From Pseudoalteromonas sp. GCY (GTDB taxonomy: Bacteria > Pseudomonadota > Gammaproteobacteria > Enterobacterales > Alteromonadaceae): 64,000 bases of DNA. The DNA lies in the NCBI RefSeq assembly GCF_016695175.1, contig NZ_CP068022.1:792001-856000 (forward strand), written 5' to 3'. A program made the position numbers and the translations under genes. Below, in pieces: positions 36,649 through 44,060 of the stretch (position 1 is the first letter of the stretch; each line of letters begins with the position of its first letter). The notes beneath the pieces were generated by a model. That model saw only the letters and a list, made by a program, of their open reading frames with translations. It was not told the origin of the DNA and ran no database searches.

Positions 36649-37512
36649 CTACGCACTTTGGGGCTGCTGCGTATTTCTTTTCCGTGCGAGTATTCCTGCA
36701 TAGAGGAGTACTAAACTGAGTAAGATCGGCGGGGCTTTAATGTATTCGTAATAATCATAAAAGAAAGTTAATTCCCAGAATGTTTTAGCGAAATCTTCAT
36801 CCATACCGATATGCTCTAAGTTGCGAATAAAATTTTCCATCAATGCGCAAAAATCAATGAGCGCTATCATCATTGCTAGGAAGCACAGAGGTGCCTCTAT
36901 AGGGTTTTTCTCGAAGACATCTTCAGACTTGCCTCGCGTGATAAATACAGCAAATTTCATTCTATATTTAAGTAAAATGAATAAAAGTAAGCTTAAAGAC
37001 AAGTTAGTTGAGAAAGCATAAATATTTTGATAGAAGACATTAGTAACCACGGGAAAAAGAACAAAATGCAGCCAGTAGTTAGCTACATTCGTTAATATAT
37101 AAACAGTGACAAAAATTGCGACCATGCATTGACTGTTTTTGTCCTTATATGAATAGCAAAGCAGCCCAATTAATAAAAGCAAGAAAACCGACTCGAACAG
37201 CATAGCGGTTGTACCTAAGCCAAAAAGCAATGTAAGAATACTGCCTTTGTCCTTCATATTGTCTGGATATAGTCGCGAGAGCGCTTCAGTATCATCTAAA
37301 ATATCGGCAAGCTTGACTCTGCAGAGGTCGGCAAACTTCATTAACGTACCAAGCTTGAAGGAGCTAACGCCATTAAGGTAGTTGTCTAGCGTTCGCATGC
37401 CAATCCCGAGGTGGCGGCATATATCTTCTCGTGACATCCCGCGTTTATGCTTTAGACCTTTTATTAGCAGTCCTATACGCTGGCTTACTTCGTACTCTTC
37501 TGGCGTTTGCAT
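36649..37512 (-). CDS. XRE-type HTH protein with multi-pass membrane domain (array copy 2)
   Basis: 287 residues from the ATG at 37512, chosen because all array copies start MQTPEEYEVSQRIG; an upstream start at 37536 would add eight residues. HTH residues ~8-70, then helices, then VFEKNPIEAPLCFLA, CALMENFIRNLEHIGMDEDFAK and FWELTFFYDYYEYIK. The HTH region is near-identical to copy 1 while the membrane part has diverged, so sensing may differ while DNA recognition is kept. The conserved promoter element lies at 37546-37584. Confidence 0.85.
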   Translation of the reverse strand: MQTPEEYEVSQRIGLLIKGLKHKRGMSREDICRHLGIGMRTLDNYLNGVSSFKLGTLMKFADLCRVKLADILDDTEALSRLYPDNMKDKGSILTLLFGLGTTAMLFESVFLLLLIGLLCYSYKDKNSQCMVAIFVTVYILTNVANYWLHFVLFPVVTNVFYQNIYAFSTNLSLSLLLFILLKYRMKFAVFITRGKSEDVFEKNPIEAPLCFLAMMIALIDFCALMENFIRNLEHIGMDEDFAKTFWELTFFYDYYEYIKAPPILLSLVLLYAGILARKRNTQQPQSA

Positions 37513-37545
37513 CGCCCTACACTTCCCTTTAACCAAACCACAAAA

Positions 37546-37584
37546 TTAACCCAAACATTACATTTTGTTTAATATAAAGACAAG
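37546..37584 (-). promoter_or_regulatory. Conserved 39-bp promoter/operator element, copy 1
   Basis: Read on the minus strand: -35 TTGTCT, 17-bp spacer, -10 TAATGT, with outer TTAAC/GTTTAA arms forming an imperfect palindrome over the -10. It ends 33 bp before the start codon of array copy 2. Near-identical elements occur at 39004 and 40153. Confidence 0.7.
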
Positions 37585-37718
37585 TGGAATAACACTTCAG
37601 TTATGAAATAGCGCACATATTCAAATAGGTAGCGACGATACACCTGTCACAATTACGCTTAAGAGGATAAGGTAACGTAATGTATTCTTTATCGTAAGGA
37701 GAAGTTAGAATATAGAAA

Positions 37719-37749
37719 TAAGCGTAATATCGGAGATATATTACGCTTA
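37719..37749 (-). terminator. Terminator-like hairpin
   Basis: A 12-bp perfect stem (TAAGCGTAATAT with ATATTACGCTTA) and a 7-nt loop, just after the stop of the membrane-only gene at 37763 and followed on the minus strand by TTTCTATATTC. It probably ends the split unit. Confidence 0.6.
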
Positions 37750-37762
37750 CTCAGATATCAAA

Positions 37763-38383
37763 CTAGTTTTGAATTGGTTGTCTTTTGGTTCTTACGATTA
37801 AACCAATATAAAGAAGGAGCACACATAAAAATATTGGAACAGCCTTTAAATAAGCAAAGTAATCGAAGAAGAAGGTTACTTCCCAAAACATCTTTGCAGT
37901 TTCCTCATTAAGACCAAGTAGCTCTAAGTTACGAAGGAAGTTTTCCATTAATGCAGCGAAATCAATAAAGACCATTGTAAGAACCAGAAAATAAAGTGGC
38001 CCCTCCGCATAATTTTTTTCAAATACAGAAGCTGATTTTCCTTTGGTTAGTATCACAGCAATTGTCATTCTGTGCTTTAGTAGAAAAAGCATTAATAAAC
38101 TAAGTGTAAGCTGAATAGAAAATGCGTAAATATTTTGTATAAAATAGCTTTCAACAAGCTGAAAAACCACTGTTTTAAGTATAAATAACGCCACAGCTGA
38201 CACGGTAAATACAAATGTAAAACACAAAGTCAATAATTGACTATTTACATCATCCTTTGATAAAAGAACTAAGATAATTAATGCAATCGGAATCAAAAGT
38301 TCAAGGATCGTTACACTTACAAACGACACTGATACTGTAGCTACAATGCTAGTTAGCAAAGCTAAATTAAATAAACTTTTCAT
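37763..38383 (-). CDS. Membrane-only paralogue of the HTH-membrane array
   Basis: 206 residues with five or so helices and the full C-terminal signature of the array (VFEKNYAEGPLYFLVL, ALMENFLRNLELLGLNEETAK, FWEVTFFFDYFAYLKAVP) but no HTH. The N-terminus is a new start, MKSLFNLALLTS. The matching HTH is a separate gene at 38658-38969, and two small peptide ORFs lie between. The three downstream ORFs and the HTH gene are on one strand with tiny gaps, so they form an operon. Splitting shows that the two domains can work as separate proteins. Confidence 0.85.
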   Translation of the reverse strand: MKSLFNLALLTSIVATVSVSFVSVTILELLIPIALIILVLLSKDDVNSQLLTLCFTFVFTVSAVALFILKTVVFQLVESYFIQNIYAFSIQLTLSLLMLFLLKHRMTIAVILTKGKSASVFEKNYAEGPLYFLVLTMVFIDFAALMENFLRNLELLGLNEETAKMFWEVTFFFDYFAYLKAVPIFLCVLLLYIGLIVRTKRQPIQN

Positions 38384-38391
38384 AACAAACC

Positions 38392-38559
38392 CTACACTTT
38401 AGGCTTTTCTTTTGTTGCAGAAGCCTGTTCATTCTTTGGACCGTTTCCCGTGCTCATGCCCGACCCTCCATAAACTTTCTTACAGAGTGAACGTTCAAGT
38501 GTTGAGGTTTTGGGCTTCTTTCGACCCGTTGACAAAATCAGGCTAAATAAACTTTTCAA
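38392..38559 (-). CDS. Small peptide with double-glycine-like leader (peptide 2)
   Basis: 55 residues from a TTG at 38559 with a TGAGGTG site; a TTG at 38574 is an alternative. The sequence holds STLERSLCKKVYGGSGMSTG: GG preceded by V at -4 and L at -12, resembling double-glycine bacteriocin/pheromone leaders, then a hydrophilic tail rich in Gly, Lys and Thr. The start (MKSLFSLILSTG) is a duplicate of the start of the membrane gene 8 bp downstream. It shares LCK-x-VYGG-x-G with peptide 1. Confidence 0.6.
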   Translation of the reverse strand: MKSLFSLILSTGRKKPKTSTLERSLCKKVYGGSGMSTGNGPKNEQASATKEKPKV

Positions 38560-38575
38560 GATACACCTCAGCAAT

Positions 38576-38713
38576 TCAACTTTTCTGGTGGAGAGGCTTT
38601 ATGCTATCCCCTTTCCTCAAGCCCAAACCACCATAAACTTGTTTACACAATAAGTGACTAAGGGCTATTTTTATCGGCTTTTTCTGTGCAGCCTTCATTG
38701 TTCTTTTCCTCAT
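38576..38713 (-). CDS. Small peptide with double-glycine-like leader (peptide 1)
   Basis: A 45-residue ORF that begins inside the 3' end of the HTH gene in another frame, with an excellent GGAG site 6 nt before the ATG. Residues 17-31 read ALSHLLCKQVYGGLG, with L at -12, S at -11, V at -4 and GG at -2/-1, close to the LSxxELxxIxGG leader pattern. After GG comes a short basic tail of 16 residues. It overlaps the HTH gene by 56 bp, suggesting coupled translation. Confidence 0.6.
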   Translation of the reverse strand: MRKRTMKAAQKKPIKIALSHLLCKQVYGGLGLRKGDSIKPLHQKS

Positions 38714-38969
38714 GTTTTTCTCCATACAGGCCTGAGAGCTTATCTGTATCTTCTAAAATATCTGATAACTTTACTTTACAGATTTCAGCAAACCGAAGCA
38801 ATGTCCCAAGCTTAAAGGAACTAGAGCCATTTAAATAGTTATCAAGGGTCCTGTCACCCACACCTAAACGTCGGCTAACCTCTTCTCGGGTCATCCCTTT
38901 TTTGCGCTTTAGCCCCCGTATCAATCGGCCGATACGTTGGCTTACCTCGTATTCTTCTGGCGTCTGCAT
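38658..38969 (-). CDS. HTH-only paralogue of the array
   Basis: 103 residues from the ATG at 38969 (MQTPEEYEVSQRIGRLIRG), with the XRE-like HTH (TREEVSRRLGVGDRTLDNYL, SSFKLGTLLRFAEICKVKLSDIL) and a short hydrophilic tail instead of a membrane domain. The conserved promoter element is at 39004-39042. A soluble regulator in the same operon as two small peptides and the membrane-only paralogue suggests a split signalling unit. Confidence 0.82.
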   Translation of the reverse strand: MQTPEEYEVSQRIGRLIRGLKRKKGMTREEVSRRLGVGDRTLDNYLNGSSSFKLGTLLRFAEICKVKLSDILEDTDKLSGLYGEKHEEKNNEGCTEKADKNSP

Positions 38970-39003
38970 CGCCCCACCATATCTCTCAATCACCCCAACC
39001 AAG

Positions 39004-39042
39004 TTAACTAAAAGTTTACATCCAGTTAAATATAAAGACAAG
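39004..39042 (-). promoter_or_regulatory. Conserved 39-bp promoter/operator element, copy 2
   Basis: Minus-strand reading gives TTGTCT, a 17-bp spacer and TAAACT, with TTAAC/GTTAA arms. AAATATAAAGACAAG on the plus strand is identical to copy 3. It lies 35 bp upstream of the HTH-only gene start. Confidence 0.7.
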
Positions 39043-39241
39043 TAGATGACAGTACTATTTTTAGGTGCACACTCGCAAAACAACCCAAAACAGAAACAAA
39101 CTTACCATTATATTTGAATTTTTGGTATCAATTGATTTAAGCAACCCTTACTACACCCGCTTATTTGTTCTTTTGCAGATCATAAAAAATCAATAATTAA
39201 AAACACACAGAGTTCTCTATTTTTATGGGAATATCTTCACA

Positions 39242-40117
39242 TTATTGTATGGGTGCAGCATTTGCTCTATTTAAAGCCTGCTTACGGCGCGCAGTTATTC
39301 CTGCGTATAACACAAACATGCAGAGCAGATAAGGCACGGCCTTAATATAAGCAAAGTAATCAAACATAAAGGTCAGCTCCCAAAATGGTTTGGCAACTTC
39401 TTCATCTATACCTAAATGCTCTAGGTTACGGATAAAGTTTTCCATCAGTGCAGCAAAATCAATCAAAGCTAACGTACATGCGAGTGCATAAAGCGGCGCG
39501 TCTACTTGGTTCTTCTCAAAAATGCTGGCTGAATTCCCTTTGGTAAAACACGCACCTAAAAACATTCTGTATTTGATCATTAGCGCAAGCAGTAAACTCA
39601 GTAAAAGTTGAGTTGCAAAAGCATAGATATTTTCAATGTAATAGCTTTCAATAGCTGGGATCAATACAAATGTAAGCCAGTAAACAACGGCGATTTCCAA
39701 CGAAAAAGCAAATATAAAAATTGCAACAATGCTTTGACTATTCTTGTCATTACGCGCATAAAAAAATAACAAGATCAGTAGTCCAATGAAGATAACTTCA
39801 AATACTAAAACGCTGACAATAGAACTCATAAATAGTAAAAAGATATTGCCTTTGTCTTTAATATTCTCAGGATACAAGCGCTTCAGCGCCTCGGTATCAT
39901 CCAAAATATCAGCCAGCTTTACCTTGCAAAGATCCGCAAACTTTAACAATGTCCCAAGTTTAAATGAGCTCACTCCGTTTAAGTAATTGTCTAACGTGCG
40001 CGAGCCTATACCTAAACGTTTACAGACATCTTCTCGGGTCATACCTCTGGTACGCTTTAACCCAAGTATTAACCTACCTATCCGCTGGCTTACCTCATAT
40101 TCCTCTGGCGTTTGCAT
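39242..40117 (-). CDS. XRE-type HTH protein with multi-pass membrane domain (array copy 4)
   Basis: 291 residues with the same architecture as copies 1 and 2: HTH (TREDVCKRLGIGSRTLDNYL), five or six helices, and the C-terminal block IFEKNQVDAPLYALA, ALMENFIRNLEHLGIDEEVAK, FWELTFMFDYFAYIK. It is the most upstream gene of the array and has its own promoter element at 40153. Function as for the other copies: probably a membrane-tethered transcription regulator. Confidence 0.85.
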   Translation of the reverse strand: MQTPEEYEVSQRIGRLILGLKRTRGMTREDVCKRLGIGSRTLDNYLNGVSSFKLGTLLKFADLCKVKLADILDDTEALKRLYPENIKDKGNIFLLFMSSIVSVLVFEVIFIGLLILLFFYARNDKNSQSIVAIFIFAFSLEIAVVYWLTFVLIPAIESYYIENIYAFATQLLLSLLLALMIKYRMFLGACFTKGNSASIFEKNQVDAPLYALACTLALIDFAALMENFIRNLEHLGIDEEVAKPFWELTFMFDYFAYIKAVPYLLCMFVLYAGITARRKQALNRANAAPIQ

Positions 40118-40152
40118 CTGTCCACCATTGTTTTACGTTAGCTCCCTTGAAA

Positions 40153-40191
40153 TTAACCCAAACATTACATTTAGTTAAATATAAAGACAAG
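40153..40191 (-). promoter_or_regulatory. Conserved 39-bp promoter/operator element, copy 3
   Basis: Minus-strand reading gives TTGTCT, 17 bp, TAATGT; the left part (TTAACCCAAACATTACAT) is identical to copy 1 and the right part to copy 2. It ends 35 bp before the start of array copy 4. Confidence 0.7.
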
Positions 40192-40310
40192 CTTCTCTCG
40201 ATAAATTGCAATTAAAAAACAATAAAACACTCAATACTCCGCCAACTTTACGTAATTTGAAATATTTCATCGTTTTCACGCTTAACCGTTCTTTAAAGAT
40301 AAACCTTATT

Positions 40311-40325
40311 GAGGGTACAACCCTC
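40311..40325. terminator. Short hairpin before the repeat array
   Basis: GAGGGT-ACA-ACCCTC, a 6-bp G/C-rich stem. No clear T-run follows, so function as a terminator is uncertain. Confidence 0.3.
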
Positions 40326-40391
40326 ATAGCCGTGAGCATTTATAAAACCAGATAAGCTGTGGGTAATCCGCAGCCGGCGTTTTAAAAAGAT

Positions 40392-41046
40392 CGCTGGGTA
40401 AACCAGCTCCTACATGGTGGTGTGGAGTCAGTATAAGGTGCTTTGTGTAGCGGTTGGTGCCTTATAAAGATCGCTGGGTGAACCAGCTCCTACGAGGGGG
40501 TGTGGAGTCAGTATAAGGTGCTTTGTGCAGCGGTTGGTGCCTTATAAAGATCGCTGAGTGAACCAGCTCCTAGAAGGAGGTGTGAAGTCAGTATAAGGTG
40601 CTTTGGCAGCGGTTGGTGCCTTATAAATATCGCTGGGTGAACCAGCTCCTACGAGGAGGTGTGGAGTCCGTATAAGGTGCTTTGTGTAGCGGTTGGTGCC
40701 TTATAAAGATCGCTGGGTGAACCAGCTCCTACGAGGAAGTGTGGAGTCAGTATAAAGTGCTTTGTGCAGCGGTTGGTGCCTTATAAAGATCGCTGGGTAA
40801 ACCAGCTCCTAGAAGGAGGTGTGAAGTCAGTATAAGGTGCTTTGGCAGCGGTTGGTGCCTTATAAATATCGCTGGGTGAACCAGCTCCTACGAGGAGGTG
40901 TGGAGTCCGTATAAGGTGCTTTGTGTAGCGGTTGGTGCCTTATAAAGATCGCTGGGTGAACCAGCTCCTACGCGGGGGTGTGGAGTCAGTATAAGGTGCT
41001 TTGTGCAGCGGTTGGTGCTTGGTAAAGATCGCTGGGTGAACCAGCT
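40392..41046. repeat. Tandem array of ~80-bp units each carrying a REP-like hairpin
   Basis: Nine occurrences of CGCTGGGTGAACCAGCTCC-like sequence start at 40392, 40472, 40552, 40631, 40711, 40791, 40870, 40950 and 41030, spaced 80,80,79,80,80,79,80,80. Three unit types (A with GTGTAGC, B with GTGCAGC, C 79 bp with GGCAGC) alternate, giving a 239-bp higher-order repeat. On the minus strand each unit shows GTAGGAGCTGG...CCAGC, the tetranucleotide-plus-hairpin form of REP sequences. The array is interrupted by an IS1111-group element and resumes briefly at 42447. Confidence 0.92.
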
Positions 41047-41061
41047 AATATGGACTCCTCC

Positions 41062-41333
41062 AATTGTACAAGCCATTTTTAGCATTATTAGTGTGATTGC
41101 GTGCTTATATCCGGGCTCTTGATGAGGTGCTACCTCGGCCTCTTTGATGTATTCGCGCCCTTGTGCCTTATCTCCTACGCGGTATTTGTATACACCTGCG
41201 GTTTAACAGGCTCTCAAGGGTGGGTCTCACCGCTTAATGCTCTATCTTGGCTTGTTCAATACTGGGGGTAATCTCAGTATACTTTTTGCTTTCTTTTTCT
41301 GTTTATCTTGATTTTTTCTTCTGTTACTCAGTG
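41062..41333 (-). ncRNA. Candidate bridge/seek RNA region of the IS1111-group element
   Basis: 272 non-coding bases downstream of the transposase stop. IS1111-group elements encode their target-guiding RNA in this end of the element (established for the group); the location is the only evidence here. The exact RNA ends and guide loops were not derived. Confidence 0.35.
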
Positions 41334-42365
41334 CTATGCCGCTAAGATTTTTGGCTCGTATGTTGAACCGTTTTTAAGTAAGGCATAGGCAGTTCTAACC
41401 GTTTTGTTGGCCAATGCAATGGCAACACATTTCACGCTTTTCTTGGCGAGTAGGTTTTTTATCCAGCGTTCTTTCTCTGTGGTCGCTTCTTTATGTTTTA
41501 GCCTGCTGACTACCGTTCTTGCACCGAGAAACAGGTTTTTCCTTAATGTATTGCCTCGTCTTTTGGGGATATGCCCTATCTTGGCTTTTCCGCCTGATGA
41601 GTGCTGGGTCGGTGTAACACCTGCACATGCTGCAGCCCCTCTGGCATCACTAAATTGTGAAGTATTGCCTAAAAAGGATAGCAGCTCTATCGCGGTAATT
41701 GGGCCAACGCCTTCTAATGCCATTAAACGCTGGCAACTGTCATTTTGCTTGGTTATCGCTTCAACTTGTTTATGTAGCTGTGCTTTAGCGTTGCTTTGTG
41801 TTTTATATAGGTCATAACTCACCGCGAGTGCTTGTTTTAATGCGATAGGGAGCGCATTTTCAGCATCTTCTAAAATATCTGGAACCGCTTGTGTTAACGC
41901 TGCATCGCCTTGATTAATGACAACACCAAACTCTAATAGCAATCCACGTATTTGATTTGAAAGCTGGGTCTTTTGTTTATCTACTAAGGTTCTCGCTTGG
42001 CTCAGTGACTGCAACGTTTGCTCTTCAACTGCCATGATTTTACAGGGCTTCACGTTGTATGCTTGGCTTGCACTGGCAATGGCGAGGACATCGTTTGCAT
42101 CGGTTTTTTGGCCTTGCCTAAACGCTTTTACGAACTTAGGGGGAAGCAACATGACGTCGTGCCCCAGTGACAGTGCTTTGCGAGCAATATGCTGGGCGCT
42201 ACCACAAGCTTCCATCACGACCTTTGAACCCTCGGTTTTTGCTAGCAACTCAAGCATAGGTTCGCGTTTCATTGGCTTATTAAACTTGAGTTTATTGCCT
42301 TTCAGCTGTGCCACCTGGAAAATGTTTTTTGCCAAGTCGATAGCAATTAAATTAGACTGTGTCAT
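41334..42365 (-). CDS. IS110-family (IS1111 group) transposase
   Basis: 343 residues from the ATG at 42365, chosen because MTQSNLIAIDLAKNIFQ is the family N-terminus; a longer frame runs to 42446. The RuvC-like DEDD catalytic set appears as Asp10 (AIDLAKN), Glu in VVMEACG and the Asp pair in KTDANDVLAI. The C-terminal transposase_20 part reads LMALEGVGPITAIELLSFLG and AAACAGVTPTQHSSGGKAKIG, with the conserved Ser. Apparently intact. Confidence 0.93.
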   Translation of the reverse strand: MTQSNLIAIDLAKNIFQVAQLKGNKLKFNKPMKREPMLELLAKTEGSKVVMEACGSAQHIARKALSLGHDVMLLPPKFVKAFRQGQKTDANDVLAIASASQAYNVKPCKIMAVEEQTLQSLSQARTLVDKQKTQLSNQIRGLLLEFGVVINQGDAALTQAVPDILEDAENALPIALKQALAVSYDLYKTQSNAKAQLHKQVEAITKQNDSCQRLMALEGVGPITAIELLSFLGNTSQFSDARGAAACAGVTPTQHSSGGKAKIGHIPKRRGNTLRKNLFLGARTVVSRLKHKEATTEKERWIKNLLAKKSVKCVAIALANKTVRTAYALLKNGSTYEPKILAA

Positions 42366-42446
42366 GTATGGACTCCTTATTTGGTAAAAGTGTTTTGCAA
42401 TATCTTTATACCGTACTCTCCCGATAAGGGGGAGGAGTCCATACAT

Positions 42447-42486
42447 CTCCTACATGGGGGTGTATCGCATAGTAAACCAGCTGCAA
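42447..42486. repeat. Terminal fragment of the REP-unit array beyond the IS
   Basis: CTCCTACATGGGGGTGT continues the repeat unit broken at 41046, followed by a degraded half unit containing AAACCAGCTGCAAC. It proves that the IS landed within the array. Confidence 0.75.
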
Positions 42487-42518
42487 CATTAAAAGGTGAT
42501 TGTTATGCTTTACAAAAA

Positions 42519-42557
42519 AGTACAACTGTTCTATTTTAATAAAAGTACAAGTGTTCT
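42519..42557. promoter_or_regulatory. Two direct copies of an imperfect palindrome, candidate TetR operator
   Basis: AGTACAACTGTTCT (42519-42532) and AGTACAAGTGTTCT (42544-42557) are 25 bp apart and each partly palindromic (10 of 14 positions). They lie 16-54 bp upstream of the hydrolase start in an operon whose second gene is a TetR regulator, so autoregulation is plausible. Confidence 0.45.
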
Positions 42558-42572
42558 TTTTTAGAGGTCAGG

Positions 42573-43433
42573 ATGAAATTCAGCTACTTTAATGACAAAG
42601 ACGGCTCGCTTATCACCAAGATAAGCCGGCGTGTCACAGGGCTTATGTGCACGCTTGCGCCACCTATCACTTCGAGGTTAGGTCAGGTATTACTGATGAG
42701 CCCGCATGGTAAGCGTCAATATCAGTTTAAAAATAAAAAACCCAATGGTGAGTTCAATATTCTTACCTCGCTTGGTCGCGTTCATGTAAACGTGTTTGGT
42801 CTCGGCCCAAAGACCGTTGTATTAAGTCATGGTTGGGCCGATAACAGCAGTTGCTTTGATACCTTGATCCCAGAACTCGTTGCGGCGGGATTTTGCGTTG
42901 TGGCGATTGATCATGTTGGTCATGGACAATCTCATGGTAAGCAAGCCCATTTGCTGGCTTTTGTTGAAGCGCTGGATACTCTGATTGAGAAGCTAGAAGC
43001 CGATCGCCATGATATCGTGGCTTTGGTGGGCCATTCTATGGGCGCTGTGGCGCTGATGAACTTACCAGATTATCGGCTAGAAAATCGCGTGGTTATTAAT
43101 GTTGCAACTCCCGTGCAGTTTTTTGAGCTGATGTTTGAGCGCGTCGCGCGAGCGGGCATTTCTGAAAAAATGCTGCACCAAGTGTTAGGAGCTATCACCA
43201 CAAGGTATGGCACGCATTGGCATTTGATCCGAGATAAATTCCACGACGGTGTACTTAAATTTAAGCCGACATTTATCCACGATACCGATGACCGATTTGC
43301 GCCATTTGAACACGTAGAGTCGCTTATCGCTGCCACCCCTGAGCGTTTAATCCAAACCTCAGGCCTTGGACATCGCCGCATTTTAGGCGATACTGGCGTT
43401 ATTCAACGTATTACTCAAAGAATAACTGCATAA
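42573..43433 (+). CDS. Alpha/beta hydrolase
   Basis: 286 residues with an alpha/beta-hydrolase fold: oxyanion-region SHGWADNSSCFD, nucleophile elbow GHSMGA, acid in FIHDTDDRFAPFEH and a C-terminal catalytic His in GLGHRRILGD. It is cytoplasmic, with no signal peptide, and its substrate is unknown. It is the first gene of a three-gene operon (hydrolase, TetR, GNAT) with touching or overlapping ends. An AGGTCAGG site precedes the ATG. Confidence 0.88.
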   Translation: MKFSYFNDKDGSLITKISRRVTGLMCTLAPPITSRLGQVLLMSPHGKRQYQFKNKKPNGEFNILTSLGRVHVNVFGLGPKTVVLSHGWADNSSCFDTLIPELVAAGFCVVAIDHVGHGQSHGKQAHLLAFVEALDTLIEKLEADRHDIVALVGHSMGAVALMNLPDYRLENRVVINVATPVQFFELMFERVARAGISEKMLHQVLGAITTRYGTHWHLIRDKFHDGVLKFKPTFIHDTDDRFAPFEHVESLIAATPERLIQTSGLGHRRILGDTGVIQRITQRITA

Positions 43434-44060
43434 GTGATGAATAAAGGCGAGAGAACGAGACAAACCATTTTAGAGCAAGGTATGCGCTTTAGTAGCCAAT
43501 ATGGCTTGATAGAAGTCACTATTGGTTCTATGGCAAAGCTTTGTGGCTTGTCTCGCAGCGGGCTTATCTCGCATTTTGACAGTAAAGAAGATATGCAGTT
43601 GGCGATCCTCGATTACTGTGAAGATCAATTTATGCTGCATGTCGTCGCACCGGCACGACACCAAGATCCCCTTGTACAACTCAAAATGCTCTTTTCTATT
43701 TGGGCAGACTGGACTCGCGAATTATTTAATGAACCACATTCAACTTGCCCGTTTATCAAAGCGTTGGTTGAATTTAATTGCCATACAGACAGCCCTATTC
43801 ATACCAAAGTTACCGAGCAACATAACCGATTATTTAGCTATATTAAGCATAAAATCGTGCAAGGGATAGAAAGCGGTATTTTTCATCCTGAGCTTGATGC
43901 ACAATGCGCGGCGTACGAGCTATACAATTTGTATCTAGGCCATGCGATAGCGAAAAATACGGTACTAACAGAACATGCCAGCGAGTTGTTTAAACGTAAT
44001 ATTGAGCACTTACTTGAAAGTTACCAAGCTGATCCAAAAGCACGGAGCGTATCTGCATGA
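43434..44060 (+). CDS. TetR-family transcriptional regulator
   Basis: 208 residues with an N-terminal TetR HTH (RQTILEQGMRFSSQYGLIEVTIGSMAKLCGLSRSGLISHFDSKEDMQLAIL). The start is a GTG directly after the hydrolase stop or the ATG at 43437. The C-terminal ligand domain is of the YxaF/LfrR-like type with Cys and His residues. Its position in the operon suggests that it represses the hydrolase gene, perhaps through the repeats at 42519. Confidence 0.88.
   Translation: MMNKGERTRQTILEQGMRFSSQYGLIEVTIGSMAKLCGLSRSGLISHFDSKEDMQLAILDYCEDQFMLHVVAPARHQDPLVQLKMLFSIWADWTRELFNEPHSTCPFIKALVEFNCHTDSPIHTKVTEQHNRLFSYIKHKIVQGIESGIFHPELDAQCAAYELYNLYLGHAIAKNTVLTEHASELFKRNIEHLLESYQADPKARSVSA

Larger units (their letters stand above)
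41047..42446 (-). mobile_element. Intact IS110-family (IS1111 group) insertion sequence in a REP array
   Basis: Subterminal inverted repeats TATGGACTCCTCC (41049-41061) and GGAGGAGTCCATA (42431-42443) enclose one transposase gene. The flanks rejoin as CCAGCT|CCTAC, the REP unit sequence, with a CT dinucleotide on both sides (41045-41046 and 42447-42448), as expected for the 2-bp core used by IS110-type recombinases. The ~270-bp non-coding end lies downstream of the transposase. Confidence 0.88.

Noticed and set aside
40392..41046. CRISPR array
   Set aside because: The repeats are contiguous 79-80-bp units that are similar over their whole length; there are no unique spacers and no cas genes.
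40392..42486. Integron attC (VCR-like) cassette array
   Set aside because: Units carry no ORFs, lack the attC core-site pattern, and are too short and uniform.
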